NCBI RefSeq assembly: GCF_035582795.1
Contig: NC_134367.1
Coordinates: 52,545,562-52,609,561 of the forward strand
Direction of reading: 5' to 3'
Origin: Mycteria americana
Lineage: Eukaryota > Chordata > Aves > Ciconiiformes > Ciconiidae
Length of the DNA stretch: 64,000 nt
In this document: positions 50,992 to 63,477 of the stretch, one piece after another
Layout: every line of letters starts with the position of its first letter
How positions within the stretch are numbered: position 1 is the stretch's first letter
Made by a program: the position numbers and the translations under genes
Notes under the pieces: generated by a model
Database searches by the model: none
Told to the model about the DNA's origin: nothing
Seen by the model: the letters and a program-made list of their open reading frames with translations, nothing else

Positions 50992-52987
50992 GCTATTTTC
51001 CTCTAGGTTGACTTCATTGCAATATTCAAACCACAGAGTACAACAAACAGAATTCATCAGTAAATACTCAGCAAGCCAGATAAGCCGAGTTTATTCTGTG
51101 CAAATTCCAGCACTCTGTGATTTACAGATAGGGATGCCTCTGGCAGCCTACCCACTGACTTCAGCAGGCTCTGCCTGAGGCTAAGAACTGGGGAAAAAGA
51201 AGGCGCTTTAAAGTAAAACTTAAAGCTTTCACACAAATAAGAGCATTTCACACTTGTGCAGCTTTCTCTCTCATCCAAGTGGAGTGCAAATGTGTAAACA
51301 GAAATGGTCCACCCCACCTTCCAACCTAAAGGGAGGTCTGAAGCATCAGGAAACCCCTTCCCCTTCCTCTGCCCCTCCTGGGCAAGGAGCAGGAGGACCT
51401 TCTGTGCCCAGGGAGCAGGAGAGGGCAGTATTTGTCACTAGGCATCTATAGTATCATAAAGCAAGTAAACATTAGTTCTTATCCATGGGTAAACCAAAAG
51501 GCTGAGCGGCTTCTACAGATACTCAGATTTCATAGCGTAAAAGCTACAGTAAGATAGAAAATACTCACAATGGGTACCTAGGGGCTTCTGTCCCTCCAAC
51601 CCACCATCAGTTCACTTGATCATACTGGGTTTTACTGGATAGCCAGGGAAGACTTAAAAAGCCAAACTTCACTTTTTTCTTCTTCAACTCCTTATTTCAT
51701 ACAAGCATTAGTTAATAAAACAAGGTAATGGAGCTCCACAGAATGAAATGTATGCTAGCTTTAAATGTCTACAAACATACTCCCCTTCTTGTTTTTAATA
51801 TGATTATGGATTACTGCCCTTAGCTAGAGCTATGTAAAAGTCTTCCAAGCAAAATAAAACAGTGTGTTGGTCAATTAGTTCCCCATGTCTAGAAAGGGAA
51901 CAAGAGCTGGCTTACAAGTTGTTAGGATTTTAAGTACAAGATGATACATTTATTTTCCAATTTATAAAGAAGAAAATCAAGTTCGCTTCAAAGCACACAA
52001 TTTTGAAATATTTTTTGTTCAAGACGAGTATAGACCTAAGTATCATAAGCCCATGGAGAATGGGGCTTGGCCAAATATGCACCATTTTCTTTAGTTATGG
52101 ACATTTTCCAATGTTTTATTACTAATTATGAGCTTTATACAGGATATAGCACTGAACAGCTACATGGTTCAACCCTGAACTCCTGATGTACCTAAAATTC
52201 CCACGGATTTCATAATGAATAATAATTGCAAGATCAAACCATTAATCAAGACATCTAAGAAGAAACACATCAGCTCAGCAGCAACCAGCTGACACATAAT
52301 TGCTTCTTGTTTAATTTTCTCAAAAGAGCGAGGGAAAAGGAACAAGATGCCGTTGCTTTGCTCTATTCAGGATGAAACAAAGTTCACTTCTTTGAAAGTT
52401 TCAGTGCAGCAGAACAACCGTGAGGAAAGCCCAAAAAGAGACATAACATCAGTATTAACAAATTTTATTGTTCCTTCGGGTTTTTTTCAGGCAGGTCCTA
52501 CCCTGCAGCGTTCATCTCTGGGATAAATCTCGATCCTCCACTAGTGCCGTCAACTCTGCAGGGAGCAGGAAGGATTTCACACTGATTCTTATCATTTTTA
52601 GGCTTCTAAGTGGCAAGTACTATTTAACATTACATGCCATATCGATAGAAATTACCATCTCTTCCCCCTAGCATGTCAAACACTGTCTCTTTGTAAAATA
52701 TGAAAGTGGATGCTAAATAAAGGGCACTGACTTTGAAGCTCCCAGTTAATTATTTGACTTAGCTAGCTGCTACGAGGAGAATGAGGAAGAGGGCTGGGGA
52801 TGGATGGGGCAAAGGAGGGGGCCTTAAAGCAGCGATAGCAACTCCACGATGTTAATGTTCACTGGTTCTAACATCATTTTCAACCGCACACATTTCCCAA
52901 CCAGGTCCAGCCCCCGGCACATCACTGATATTTGCTTCTTTGCTTACTTTTCATCTAGGTTAATTTTCTCCAGCAGACCACCCCTGT

Positions 52988-53013
<26 letters not shown>
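52988..53013 (+). repeat. (CA)13 microsatellite
   Basis: Thirteen perfect CA dinucleotides followed by a short A-run. It is likely polymorphic. Confidence 0.95.
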
Positions 53014-53018
<5 letters not shown>

Positions 53019-56000
53019 TGACTTATTACCTGATCAAAACCAATAGCAAGAACACAGAGCATCCACTATTTTAGCAATATCCCTAAGAGGGACGAGTTGC
53101 CTAACTGGCTCTTTGCAGGCCTTTCCTTGCTAAGCTCTCAAGGCCCACGAAGTTTGTCTTCCACACCCCAAGAAGGGCAGAGTCTTCAATTCCTTCAGTC
53201 TGCAGGAGCCACGAGGTCAGTCCTGGAAACAACCCAGAATTTTGTCACTTCCAGAAAAACCTACAGCAATGTACCTGAAGCTGTACCTGAAATCTATCAG
53301 AAAGTGGAACCCGAAGTAAACTTCAGTGGGTCACTTGTTAAATGAGCTGTTGGTTAGCTCTTTCTGCGACAGGCATGTAAATCCAAAGGTTTTCCATGTA
53401 AAACCTGAAGCAGTTGGCTTGACCTGAAAATCCTGAGAGACTTCAGAAGCCAAGGGCTCACTGAAAAGTCCTCCTGGTCCTGTATTCTCAGAGACAAGAG
53501 AACACATGTTGGGAGAGGTGGCAGCAGGAAGGACGTTCCTCACAAGGATCCCCCAGATTTGGGATTTGCAAAGCCAAAACAGTTCTGTGGTGCTGCCTTT
53601 CAAAGAACACTGCAAAGCCATTTTGCTCCCGTCTGCAGAGCACACGGAGGAGACTTCGGTGAGAAGCAAGATTTCTGTGTATGTGGTAACAGCTGCTGGA
53701 ACTATTACATTTATCGTTACACAAAGACACAAGGAAAGGTTTATTTATTGTATTTATACATGTGTCAAGGAGGATATAAATGACAGGGCTAGTTTCTAAA
53801 TGTTGCAAAGAGTAATAAAGAAAGCAAAATAACCACCAAAGGGTTCCCCCAGAGCCAGACCCAGGACTTGTGCTCTTCAAGGGGTCAGCAGTCACCCGAG
53901 GACACCCCGTCCACCCATTCCCTGACAGTGCTGTCCACGAGCACCTCACAGCCAGCGTCTCTCTTGATGGCACATTTAAAAGCAAGACTACTGAAGACAG
54001 GACAGAAGATCAGGCAGGAGAAAACACATGTTATTGAAGATCCAAACTCTTCCACTTAGTACTGCATAAACAGCTGGGACCGTTTCCACCGTCTCCTGCT
54101 TAAAGTGACCGAGTTCTTGCAGTAAGAGCAAGTCCAAAATCATGGCTTTCATCTGTGTGTTACCCAAGGCATCAGTCCATTTGTGCACATGGTTTCTATT
54201 ACCCTTAGACATTTGCTAACTCAAAATAGGGCAGCGTGTCACCCTGTCACTTTTGTATACAAAAACACTAACATAAACAACATCAAGGTGAGTAATGTAT
54301 GTTATGGATTCCAGGATATACATGCTATACCACAATTAAAAGAAAAATTAAATCAAATCTCTTTTTTTTCCCCTTTTACTTGTTCCACCAAACTGAATGC
54401 CATTTGATCTTAGACTTCAGCAGCGCGGAAGGGCTCTGGACAACGTTTCATCATACACAACAGTATCTTGGTGTATATCTGCTAGCTACAAAAACACTCG
54501 AGTTGATTAAATGACTCACATCACCGCACACAGCTCTGGAGTGCTGAACAGCCGTTCAAGACAAACGCAGCTCGAAGTTAATATTAGAACAAGCGATAAG
54601 AGGGGGCTGCTGGAGATGCCATCAAAGATTAGCGGTGGTTCACATGGACTTTCTCACCTACGTGTTAAGGCTTTCGTCTAAGCTGCGCCGTGAGTGACAG
54701 CCGTCACTGCCAGGCTGCAGGAGGAGGACAGCGTGGTCTGCCACAACCAAACCAAACTTCTTGGGTGAGGACCGGAGGTCCCTCTGTAACGCTATCTAAA
54801 CCTCCAAATTCTACATCTGTTTCGTAAGAGAGACAATGCACTTGTCACGTCGTCTGTACGAGTCTGCGAGGCAGCTGCTCGTTCTTCACCGCTGGATTTC
54901 GGTACTGCATCCCTTGTCACGGGCCACTGGGGTTTTGCTCTGGGTTCACACCAAAGATCCACCAGCTGCACCTCAGTCTGAACCGTGCCCACAGTTCCGT
55001 AAAAGTGGCACGAGAGAGATGTCTGGCACGCTGGCACCTACCGTGCAGCCTTGAAGCAGACACACATCTCTGTTAACTGCCTGGCCGGCTGGGTAAATGT
55101 TGATGTGAATTGACTGAACAAACTGGGATGAAAACCCTACTAGCGACGAAGTTAAATATTTGTCTCATAAGAAGGCAGCTAAAGGTCAGAGATGTAAAGA
55201 AAAAACCCTAAGGCTTTCTGGGAGAATTTTACTTGTCCCAGATCTCTCTTTCTGGCCTCTTCTCTCTCCAAAGAAGGAAGTTTTAGAAAAGAACGAAGCA
55301 AGCTTGGCCACCTTGAGAACTGCTTCAGCAAGGAAAGCTGCGTGTTCAAAACCGTCCTCACTTCTATTATTTCTAGTATAGAACACGAAACGTGACAAAA
55401 GACCACTTTTGGTACTAACTGTGCTCATTGTCTTCAAGGCTGTCAAAATTTCCGACTTGCAGGGACTCTTGCTCTTTTCCCATGACAAGACTGTGACTTG
55501 CTCTACAACTGACTTCCATGCCAGCGCTCACCCCCTCCCACCTCCTGCTCGTGCAGAAGACATCCTCCCTCCTCCGAGCACGTACACAGCCCGTGAAGGG
55601 GAGCCCTGCTTGTCCGCTGCTAATAAGGTCTGATAACCAGCAGTACCCCAGACAACACAGCCCAGTGCCCCAAACACAGTCAACTGTGGAGGGGTGTAGA
55701 AAGAGGTGACAGCAGAGGACGTGTTTACTGAATTGCTGTCCTTTCGTGGGACACAGGGGCCATGACCAGAGCTGCTCAGCCACCCCCCGAGCATCGCCGC
55801 GCGGGCAGGAGGGCAGCGTGGGTCGCCTTCCCGCACAGCAGTCCCGTTCAACAGTTTGAGCTGAAGACAGCAAACGGAATTGGATCAGTAATGGGTTTTT
55901 TCTGCACCTGCTACCACAGTCATAAAGGATTCACATTTTGTACGAGACCCGTGGACCATCTAGCCTGGTTCAAGACAAAGATGGCACAAGTGTAATGACC

Positions 56001-57021
56001 ATCACGGAGCAAGGCACCAGCAGAAGAAATGACCACCTTGGCCCCTGGGTTATGTCCTTAAATAGGAAAGCTTATATACCCTGAAAAACATTTTTTCTGT
56101 GCCACAGCTATCTAGAAAAAATTATTCCCCTGTCTTTATATGCTGAAAGAAAGCCTTGAGTAGGTATTTGAAAGAAATCTATATTATTGGATATAATTAA
56201 GTCTCATAAAGCTGTAATGACTTTCTGAAGGATAATATTCCCCAGCTGCTTCTCAAAAATTCATGAAGGAAGAACCTATTTTAGGTAATAAAGAGTGTGT
56301 AAGAATCAAGGTTATTCTGAGTGATCATTTACCTCACAAGCTCACAAGTGACATCATTGTCAGAAAAAACATTACCATCTCCTCTTTACAGTCTACCATA
56401 AACACATTTAATCTGCAGTTAAAATACAGTGAAAGCCCAGTATTGCCCTTGCTTGGCTACTTGGAGAAGGATTCCCATGCTTGGGTACCCCTGGTTTACA
56501 GGCAGAGCTGGCTGCTGCTCCCCAGATTTGGTTGTCTGCTGTTGAAAACTGCTATCAATAAAAGTCTATTATTTTCTTCCAAACACAATAACCTCTCTCA
56601 GTCTGTGCTATTTGCCTGAATACTTGAACAAAAACCAACCGAGGCTCTCACAGCTCTTCCCCGGGTACTAATGGCCTGAAGCCATAAGCTCCTACCTTGT
56701 GCTAATCTTACAAGCTAAGCAACCTTGGGTCAGTTTATATTTGGTAAGAGACCTCCAAGTGCCGGAGGGAAAAAAGTTGTCAAGTAGCGTTCCTTCCTCT
56801 GGGGTCCACTAAGTCATCACAGGACAATTATGGTGGGGTCTGGTCTCTCTAGCGAGGTGTTAAGCCACGGCAAGGATCGCTTATAGTCTTTAAAGACCCC
56901 GTTACCTCTTTTTATGACACTGACCTTAGATCATTGTTCAGGCTAAATTCCAGTTTGGCTAATCCCATTGTACCTGCCAGACTGCCTCTCTAATCGCAGA
57001 GCAGGTAAATGTAGACAGAGG

Positions 57022-57470
57022 GACCTCAGGAGGTTGACTGGTTCTACCTCCCTGCCCTGAAGCACAGCTAAGAATACCCAGACCTCCCCTGTGTGGATAC
57101 TCAAAGTTCACATTTTTCTAGGGAGCCTTTCCACTGCTTACCCGACCGCAGAGTTAAAAGATTTTCCCAATATCTTGCCTGAAAATTAAGCCAATTACTT
57201 CTTGTCCTACTTGCAGTGGACCTAGGGAATAACCGGTCATTATGCCCTTCAAAAAAATTATTTTTTTTAGTTTGAAGAGTCTTGGCACATTCCTCTCAAA
57301 ACCCACTTTTCCCTATTCAAAACAAGTACCAGTTCTGCCAGGCCTTCCCTGCAGGCCTGCCTGCCTTCCTGCACGTCTTAACGCCCTTTTCCTCCCACTG
57401 AGGCTCCCTCCAGTTTGTCTACCTGTCATTAAAGGAGGTGCCCAGAAGCAGGCACACTGCAAAGAATAAC
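57022..57470 (-). mobile_element. Ancient CR1-like LINE 3' fragment
   Basis: Diverged CR1-type sequence on the - strand. On + it reads GGACCTCAGGAGGTTGACTG, then a GGGAGCCTTTCCACTGCTTA segment, TTTTCCCAATATCTTGCCTG, AAGCCAATTACTTCTTGTCC and, near 57438, GGTGCCCAGAAGCAGGCACA. These pieces follow the order of the conserved CR1/L3 3' region (the set-off, 'cttcctaatatctaacct', 'attacttcttgtcctac' and 'gtgcccagaactggacaca' blocks), with gaps. Boundaries are approximate. This is the oldest CR1 copy in the window. Confidence 0.65.
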
Positions 57471-60400
57471 CCGTATCCAGCTCTTCAGCATTGCACTCCT
57501 CTCCTCTGCAACAGAACCACAGCTGCAGCTCACGTCCGTCAAAGCCAGGATGCTATTCACTCCTCGCCGCAGCATTTCGAGAACAGCGCTGCACGCTGCA
57601 AAGCTTGTCGTGGCTGGTACGCAGGTGAGGTGACTGGAATAAGCTCTGGATTTAAGTTCACTAGGAGATCCAAAAGGCTGCCTTGACCCATGTTGCTGCC
57701 CCAGCAGCTCCCTTGTTTTGGCTCAGCCTGGGCGAATGTGCTCCTTTAAGCACAGCCCGATGTGACTTGCTTCACAGCTTCCAAAGCCCTGTCGTGTTAA
57801 ACTTTGCTGCAATGTTAAAACGTAGCTCCAGGCATACATAACGAATAAACTGTTATCAAAGTCCCAATCCAAAACAGACCAGCTATTACACCATGGATAT
57901 GGAAAGACAGACGGATACGTTTGACTTCAGAATAACCAAGTTTCCTCCAAGAATTTTGGCTCCTGCTCATCAAGAGGCAGAGTAACTTCCTACTCAAGTA
58001 GCACCCAAAGTTTACCAGATTTTTAAAGATGTGAAGTCAGCTTGAAAACACTATGCATACAAATAGGCAATGAAAACACCTGATACATTTTTTTGCCAGA
58101 TTTGTAGAAGAATTAAAAAGGACTCTTTGCATAAGCCCTACATATCACTGACATAAACATAAGTAGCACTGTCATTTTTAAATTAAAAATCAAATGTAAA
58201 ATTTAAGTAATGCTCACTTGCATGAGGCTATTTTGAACCTGCCATTATTATTAACTGCCAAACAGCTACTCCACATAACTTCAAAGGTATCACTCCAAAA
58301 TGATTTGCAATTTCAATTACATTAAAGATGAGACTGTTATCAGTCATTACTGCAAAGCAGCAGTAACCTCTCGGAAATAGTTCCTGTTTAGAGAAAAACA
58401 AAACTTGCAATTCAACAAGCAACAGCAAGAGACAATTAGACTGTATGTATCAAGACCCAAAATACAAATTTCTACAAGTGTAAGTAACACCTATAGAAAT
58501 ATAATCTCACAAGATTTTTGTTTTAGGCAATGATACTTCACGTTTCCAAATATGTTACAATCTCAGACAAAATACAAATGGGCCCAGCAGCAAAATCTAG
58601 CTCTTAGCTTTTAATCACCGAAGGCAAATATTTTTATATCCCTATATATGAGATGAAAGAGCATTCAAAATAATACCAGGTTAACTTTGGCAGCGTACTG
58701 CACTCCCCACCTTTGAACAGCCACAACAACAGACGAAGTGATTTCCATCTGATATTACAATTTTCAAACTAAATTCAGTAATTTGCTTGTCTTCCGGCAG
58801 GCACGCTGTCAGAAGACACACCTGTGGCTGCAGCCTAGCAGCCTCACGCATTTCCCCAAGCCTCCCTTCCAGGAGCCCCCGCTGCACAGCCCACCTACAC
58901 CCATGCAGAAAGCAAGACCTGAACCTTGGTTTTTAGGAGAGACATAACCACAGTGCTTGCTGCATCAGCAAGCAGAACTGCAGGAACTTAAAACACTGGC
59001 CTTTTTTCTTTCATGCATAACCATAAATTTATTTTTTTTTCCTCCTCCTCCTCCATGGAAATAAATCTGCGCAGAAGGCAAAGGACTCCACCTTTTCTTA
59101 ACCAGACCCTCGAAGAAGGCTTCTCCCCATTTCAGAGCATGAGAGCCAACATAGCCTTGTTAATGCAATCATTGTGATAGGAATTTGCTGTTTATTTCAA
59201 ATTCCAAATGCAACTTTTTTTTTTTTTACCATTACACTCTGCAATAACATTTTAAAACTCGCCTCGTGTCTGCAGCGCTATGTGGGTGCAGACCTCACTA
59301 ATACCTATTGCAAGAGCAAGTGCACGTAGCAGAATTTGTGTGTTTCCATGTAGCTGGAGTTTTTATCTGCTGCATGTTACCAGACCAGTGCTTAACACAA
59401 CCAGAGCCTAGAATCACAGTTTATAAACATAGTTGGGCATTTTATTAGCAACAACACAGTTTTAAGCACTGCCACCAAAATACAAATGGGATTTACAAAC
59501 TTCCATTTGCTTTACATTTGCAGCACAACATACTACTCTTCCCATTCTTCAGATGACCATCATATGCTTTCAATGCCGAACTTTGTTTATTATTTGTCAG
59601 CAAGAGCAGCAGCATCTGCGCTTTGGTAGGCTCCACCAGGAGCAAAACAGCTGGGAGCAACACAGCTCCCAAAGGCACCAGAACAGGCAGCTCCGGCAGC
59701 TCCCAGGGCTGTCACATAGCTAAATTACTTTATTCCCTGCTGCTTTCAGTTAGCATTTTTTATGCATGCATCTTAAGGCACGAACAGACACTTGTAACCT
59801 TGGTGGTCAAACCCTCCCATCTGCCGCACAGTCACTCTCTCCGCTGACGAAGATTTACCAGCGGTCAGGAAAAGCGCACGACTGCACAGGCGGTTTCCTG
59901 CAGACGCAGGGGCCATTTATGGATGAGTCTCCATCTTTCCCATCCCGTCTGCGTCTTTTTTTTTTTTCCCCTTTTGGTACTGTTGGTTGTTTGACTGCAG
60001 TTGTGCTTGGGAAATAAATAACACAACTCTGCTTCAGGAAACTTTGAAGTGATTCAAAGTAGGCATCAAATAATTTCCTTGTGTGTGTTTGCAATTTTTT
60101 TTTTTTTATATGGCCACAAAGTAGGGTATTCAACTTGATCTATGGAAACACTCTGTTCGTCAGTCTTCTGCATTAATTCAGTGATGTAAGTGTGAGCAGA
60201 GTTATAACCAAGTGGCACTTAGTGTTTTCCTAAACAGAGCAAAGTTTGGCCTGGCTGACTTTTCATTACTGCCATCCTGCTGGCTCACATATCGCAACAT
60301 ATTCCAACCCTGCCGCCATCATCAGCAGTAGGGGGGAAAAACCCCATACCTGAGAGCCTCTGCAGGCTTCAGAAATGGACTGACAATGGTTTAGGGACAG

Positions 60401-62767
60401 ACAGAAGACACGAAAACATATAAAACCCACAGGAAAAAGCAATCCCAACCCGGTACAGCACAGACGATCTGTGCAAGGAGGCTGTCCCTCTCCCCCAGGC
60501 AGCATTTCCACGCAGCAGCACGCCGCACTGGCAGCAGTTGCACGCTGCCGCCTTCCTCCAGAGCCGCTGGTGGAAGCCACAGACCACCGAGTTAAGCAGC
60601 CTTTTCTGATAAGAGCCCCCATCTTGTTTTAAAACAGTCTGAAGTAAAATACGATGTTTCCTGATGAAAAAAAAATTAAAATAAATCACCTTTTTTTTTT
60701 TAGCTGTTCTGCATGATCACCACTTCCACCAGAAAAAAAGGCAGTACCCAGACCACTTCTACTTTTTCTACCCATCCCTTTTTTCCCCCCCTACATTTTT
60801 ATTTAACAACTCTATTTCAAAGCCAGTAATTCCCAGAATTTCAGTCCCACTATCCCCAAAGCCTCATCCTCACTTTAAGTAGATTTTTCTCAGCCTGAAG
60901 CAACACGCTCAAGTCAAACAGCTGAACATGGAAGACACTCGACGGTCTCAACCTGGCAACTCCGCCCTGTATGATATTTACTAATATTTTTCCCTTGACT
61001 TAATTAGTGGGATTCAAATGAGACCTCAGCAGCAACGTGCCCAACACCACAAGCCACAGCAGTGATGTTGCACACACTTCACCTGGAGACGCACCAAAAC
61101 ATACTGTGGGCTTTCCAGAGCCTCGAGCTCTCCAACACCGCAAGGCACTGCCAGTTCTCCGGTATGACGAGCAGCTTCTCCTGATGCTACTTCTCCACTA
61201 GGATCTCCTCAAAAATCATGAAATAAATTAGGATATGCTTTACTTTTGCCTCCTGTTTTTTGATGCCACGCTTAGCACACGTTTTCAAGAAACTATCTGA
61301 ATCCACGTGATTACAATTTTTTTCCCCTGTGAATGCTGAAATTCTTCCATAATTACAATCACTTAAAAGTTGGGCTTTAGGAGAATACCAAGTAACATGG
61401 CATTAACAACAAAAATCACAAAAACTGACACTGCAAGATCCGGATGCCTCAACATGGTATCAATACCAGAGCACATCAGGACGCCACACAGTCATTCTGC
61501 TGAAGAAATATGTGACAACCTTGTCCTCCTCACTGCTGCAGTGGTGAAGGAAGTAAGGGATTATCTCATTTCTCCTTCTAAACCTTTCAGGAAACCACGG
61601 GCAGAAAATAGCAGTTTTATTTTTCCATCACAGCTCCCCATGGAAGATGAGGCGAATCTAAAAATTCGAACTATACATGAGTTCGTTGTCCATCTCCTCT
61701 TTAAATAAAGACTAAATTACTGGGGGTGCACAGGCAAAGAAAAGAAAAAAGATTTGCAAATGAGACCCCGTGATCACAGGACGTCTGCTCAGACGGTGGT
61801 TTGGATGTCCGCAAGAGGTCTCTTCATCAAGGGAGTCCGAGCAAACCCAGAAAAATCTTCAGTTTAAGAAGAGTTTAGCCATTCCACAGATAACTCTGGT
61901 TTTATTCTTGTCAAGGCAAACATCAGAAATAGTTATTTACTTTGACCAGGAAGCTGGTCCCATCTCCAGCAAAATCCCATTTGCTCCTCTTCACCGTCAT
62001 TCCAGCTTGTTGAAGAAGGCAGCATCCCGTTACTGGTCGCACATGCAGCTAACTGGGGGGAAGAGGGTAGTGCTGGCACTCCCCACTCTTGCTGCACTCC
62101 AGATGCTAATGACGGTCCTCATGTCTCCAAAAGGCTTTACAATCATTACCACGTCTGAACCCAATTACAGGTCCATTTACCAACTCATTAACTAACTCAT
62201 TAATTCCCATGCAGACCATGTCTTAGAAACATGTCTTGACGGCCTTCAGCGAATGAAAGGGCATTCGGATGCCAAGACTGCCAAGGGCCAAGGACTTCCC
62301 AAGCTTGCTTCTGTGGGGGTGTTTCAGCCTGCTGAGCAAGCTTGGCGCCGGCGGGCCAAGGTTACCTTCCCGGAGCGAGGTCTGACCTTGCTCAGCCCCG
62401 CAGCAGCTCCGCCTTTACTGCACCGGAGCAGCACGGCTCAAAGCATCTCTTAACCACCAGGTGCCTTCCTAGGAAGCCGCCATCACACCACCTCTCCACC
62501 ACCGACACCCTCCAGTCACCTCTTCTCGGGTACCAGCAACACCTCCGCAACGGGAAGCGGCCACATCTGCGAACCGAGCCCCCCATGGCCGGATGTCCTC
62601 CAGCGCCCAGCCCCGACCGGGGCAGCGCGGGACCCCAGGAGCCCGGCCACCCTCACCTCCGCCTCGGGGGGAGAGGGGGCGCCGTGGCCCCGCTCCTGTC
62701 GCGACACAGCGACGCTCCTGTCGCGACCCGGCGGGCGCTTCCCCCCCCCCGCCCCAGCCCGCCCTAC

Positions 62768-63061
62768 CTTCCTGCGACGGCCGCCCGGGGGCTGCAGGGG
62801 GCAGCAGCCGGGCGCGGCGCTCCCCCGCCGGCCGCTCCGCACGTAGGTGACCCGCCGCCTGCCCGCCGCCGCCGCGCCCGGGTGCTGCTCCGTGCCGCGG
62901 GGCGGGGGGTGCGCCCGCCCCGCCGCCGCCGCCGGCGCCCGGGGCTTCTCCTCCGGGCACCAGGATCGCCTCATGCCCAGCTGGAGGCAGAGGAAGAGCG
63001 CGGCCGAGAGCAGGCAGAGGCGGAAGGCCGGGCCCCGCCAGAGCGGTCGCTCCTTGGGCAT
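62768..63061 (-). CDS. METTL24: METTL24 coding exon 1 (start codon, signal anchor, stem)
   Basis: First coding exon, 98 codons, phase 0, donor GGAAG|GTAGGG. The start ATG at 63061-63059 sits in a strong Kozak context (GCCGCCATGC). The protein starts MPKERPLWRGPAFRLCLLSA, and a hydrophobic segment covers about residues 13-29 (FRLCLLSAALFLCLQLG) followed by MRR. With basic residues before it, this reads as a signal anchor or signal peptide, so the catalytic part would be luminal or secreted. A low-complexity Ala/Pro/Gly/Arg stem follows to GRRRK at residue 98. The low-complexity part is less constrained, so exact length may differ from other species. The full model of 358 residues is close to the 366 residues I recall for human METTL24. 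Confidence 0.88.
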
Positions 63062-63224
63062 GGCGGCGGGGGCTCGCCCTGCCCGGCGCGGCCACCCCCC
63101 CGCCCCGCCGCAGGGCTCATGCTGCCGGCGGGCCGGGCCCCGCGGCCGCCGCCGAAAGTTGGGAGACCCCGCCCCGAGCGGGGCCGGCCGGGGAGGGGCC
63201 GGGATGCCCCTGCCGCTGCCGCTG

Positions 63225-63266
63225 CCCCGGCCCCGGCCCCGGCCCCGGCCCCGGCCCCGGCCCCGG
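63225..63266 (-). repeat. (CCCCGG)7 hexanucleotide array, G4C2 type on METTL24 sense strand
   Basis: Seven perfect CCCCGG units in a row on +, which is CCGGGG (a rotation of GGGGCC) on the METTL24 transcribed-sense strand. They lie 164-205 bp upstream of the start codon, within the CpG island, so they are either in the 5' UTR or the core promoter. The unit is G-quadruplex capable and prone to length variation. Confidence 0.95.
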
Positions 63267-63454
63267 CCCGGCGGGGGCTGCGGGGCGCGGGGGGTGCCCG
63301 CCTGCGGCCGGCCCGCGGGCGTGGGTCAGTGCCCGGGCACGGGCGTGGGGCGGGCGCCGGCGCCTTCACGGCCGCGGTCCTTGCCGGTCGCGTGTGCCAC
63401 ACGTGCGTGTCACTGGGGCACGCAGCCGGGCCCACGCTGCCCTCAAAGGCCGGG

Positions 63455-63477
63455 CCTAACAGGGGACATCTGTTAGG
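63455..63477. repeat. 8-bp inverted repeat at the CpG island edge
   Basis: CCTAACAG (63455-63462) and CTGTTAGG (63470-63477) are exact reverse complements separated by GGGACAT. The pair sits at the point where GC-rich island sequence gives way to average composition. Confidence 0.8.

Larger units (their letters stand above)
42118..62767 (-). other. METTL24: METTL24 intron 1 (20.7 kb)
   Basis: The first intron between coding exons runs from donor GGAAG|GTAGGG at 62768/62767 to the acceptor before 42117, phase 0. Recognisable contents are an internally deleted CR1 (48428-48915), an ancient CR1 fragment (about 57022-57470), a CA repeat (52988-53013), a three-copy short repeat (44509-44559) and an A18 run (50974-50991). 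Several frames of 130-195 codons (for example 45033-45617 and 53488-53985) have no recognisable product. An unseen alternative 5' exon cannot be excluded. Confidence 0.75.
62580..63470 (-). promoter_or_regulatory. METTL24: CpG island covering METTL24 exon 1 and promoter
   Basis: About 0.9 kb of very GC-rich, CpG-dense sequence spanning the start codon and first coding exon of METTL24, unlike anything else in the window. GC boxes are visible (CCCCGCCCC at 63167-63175 and near 63106, GGGGCGGG near 63347). No TATA box is apparent just upstream of the start codon, so dispersed initiation is likely. The array of seven CCCCGG units lies inside it. The transcription start is not resolvable from sequence. 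Confidence 0.85.

Noticed and set aside
53488..53985. 165-codon - strand open frame, with an overlapping 133-codon frame
   Set aside because: The peptide matches nothing I know and competes with overlapping frames on both strands. A retrocopy was considered, but no poly(A) tail or parental gene is evident.
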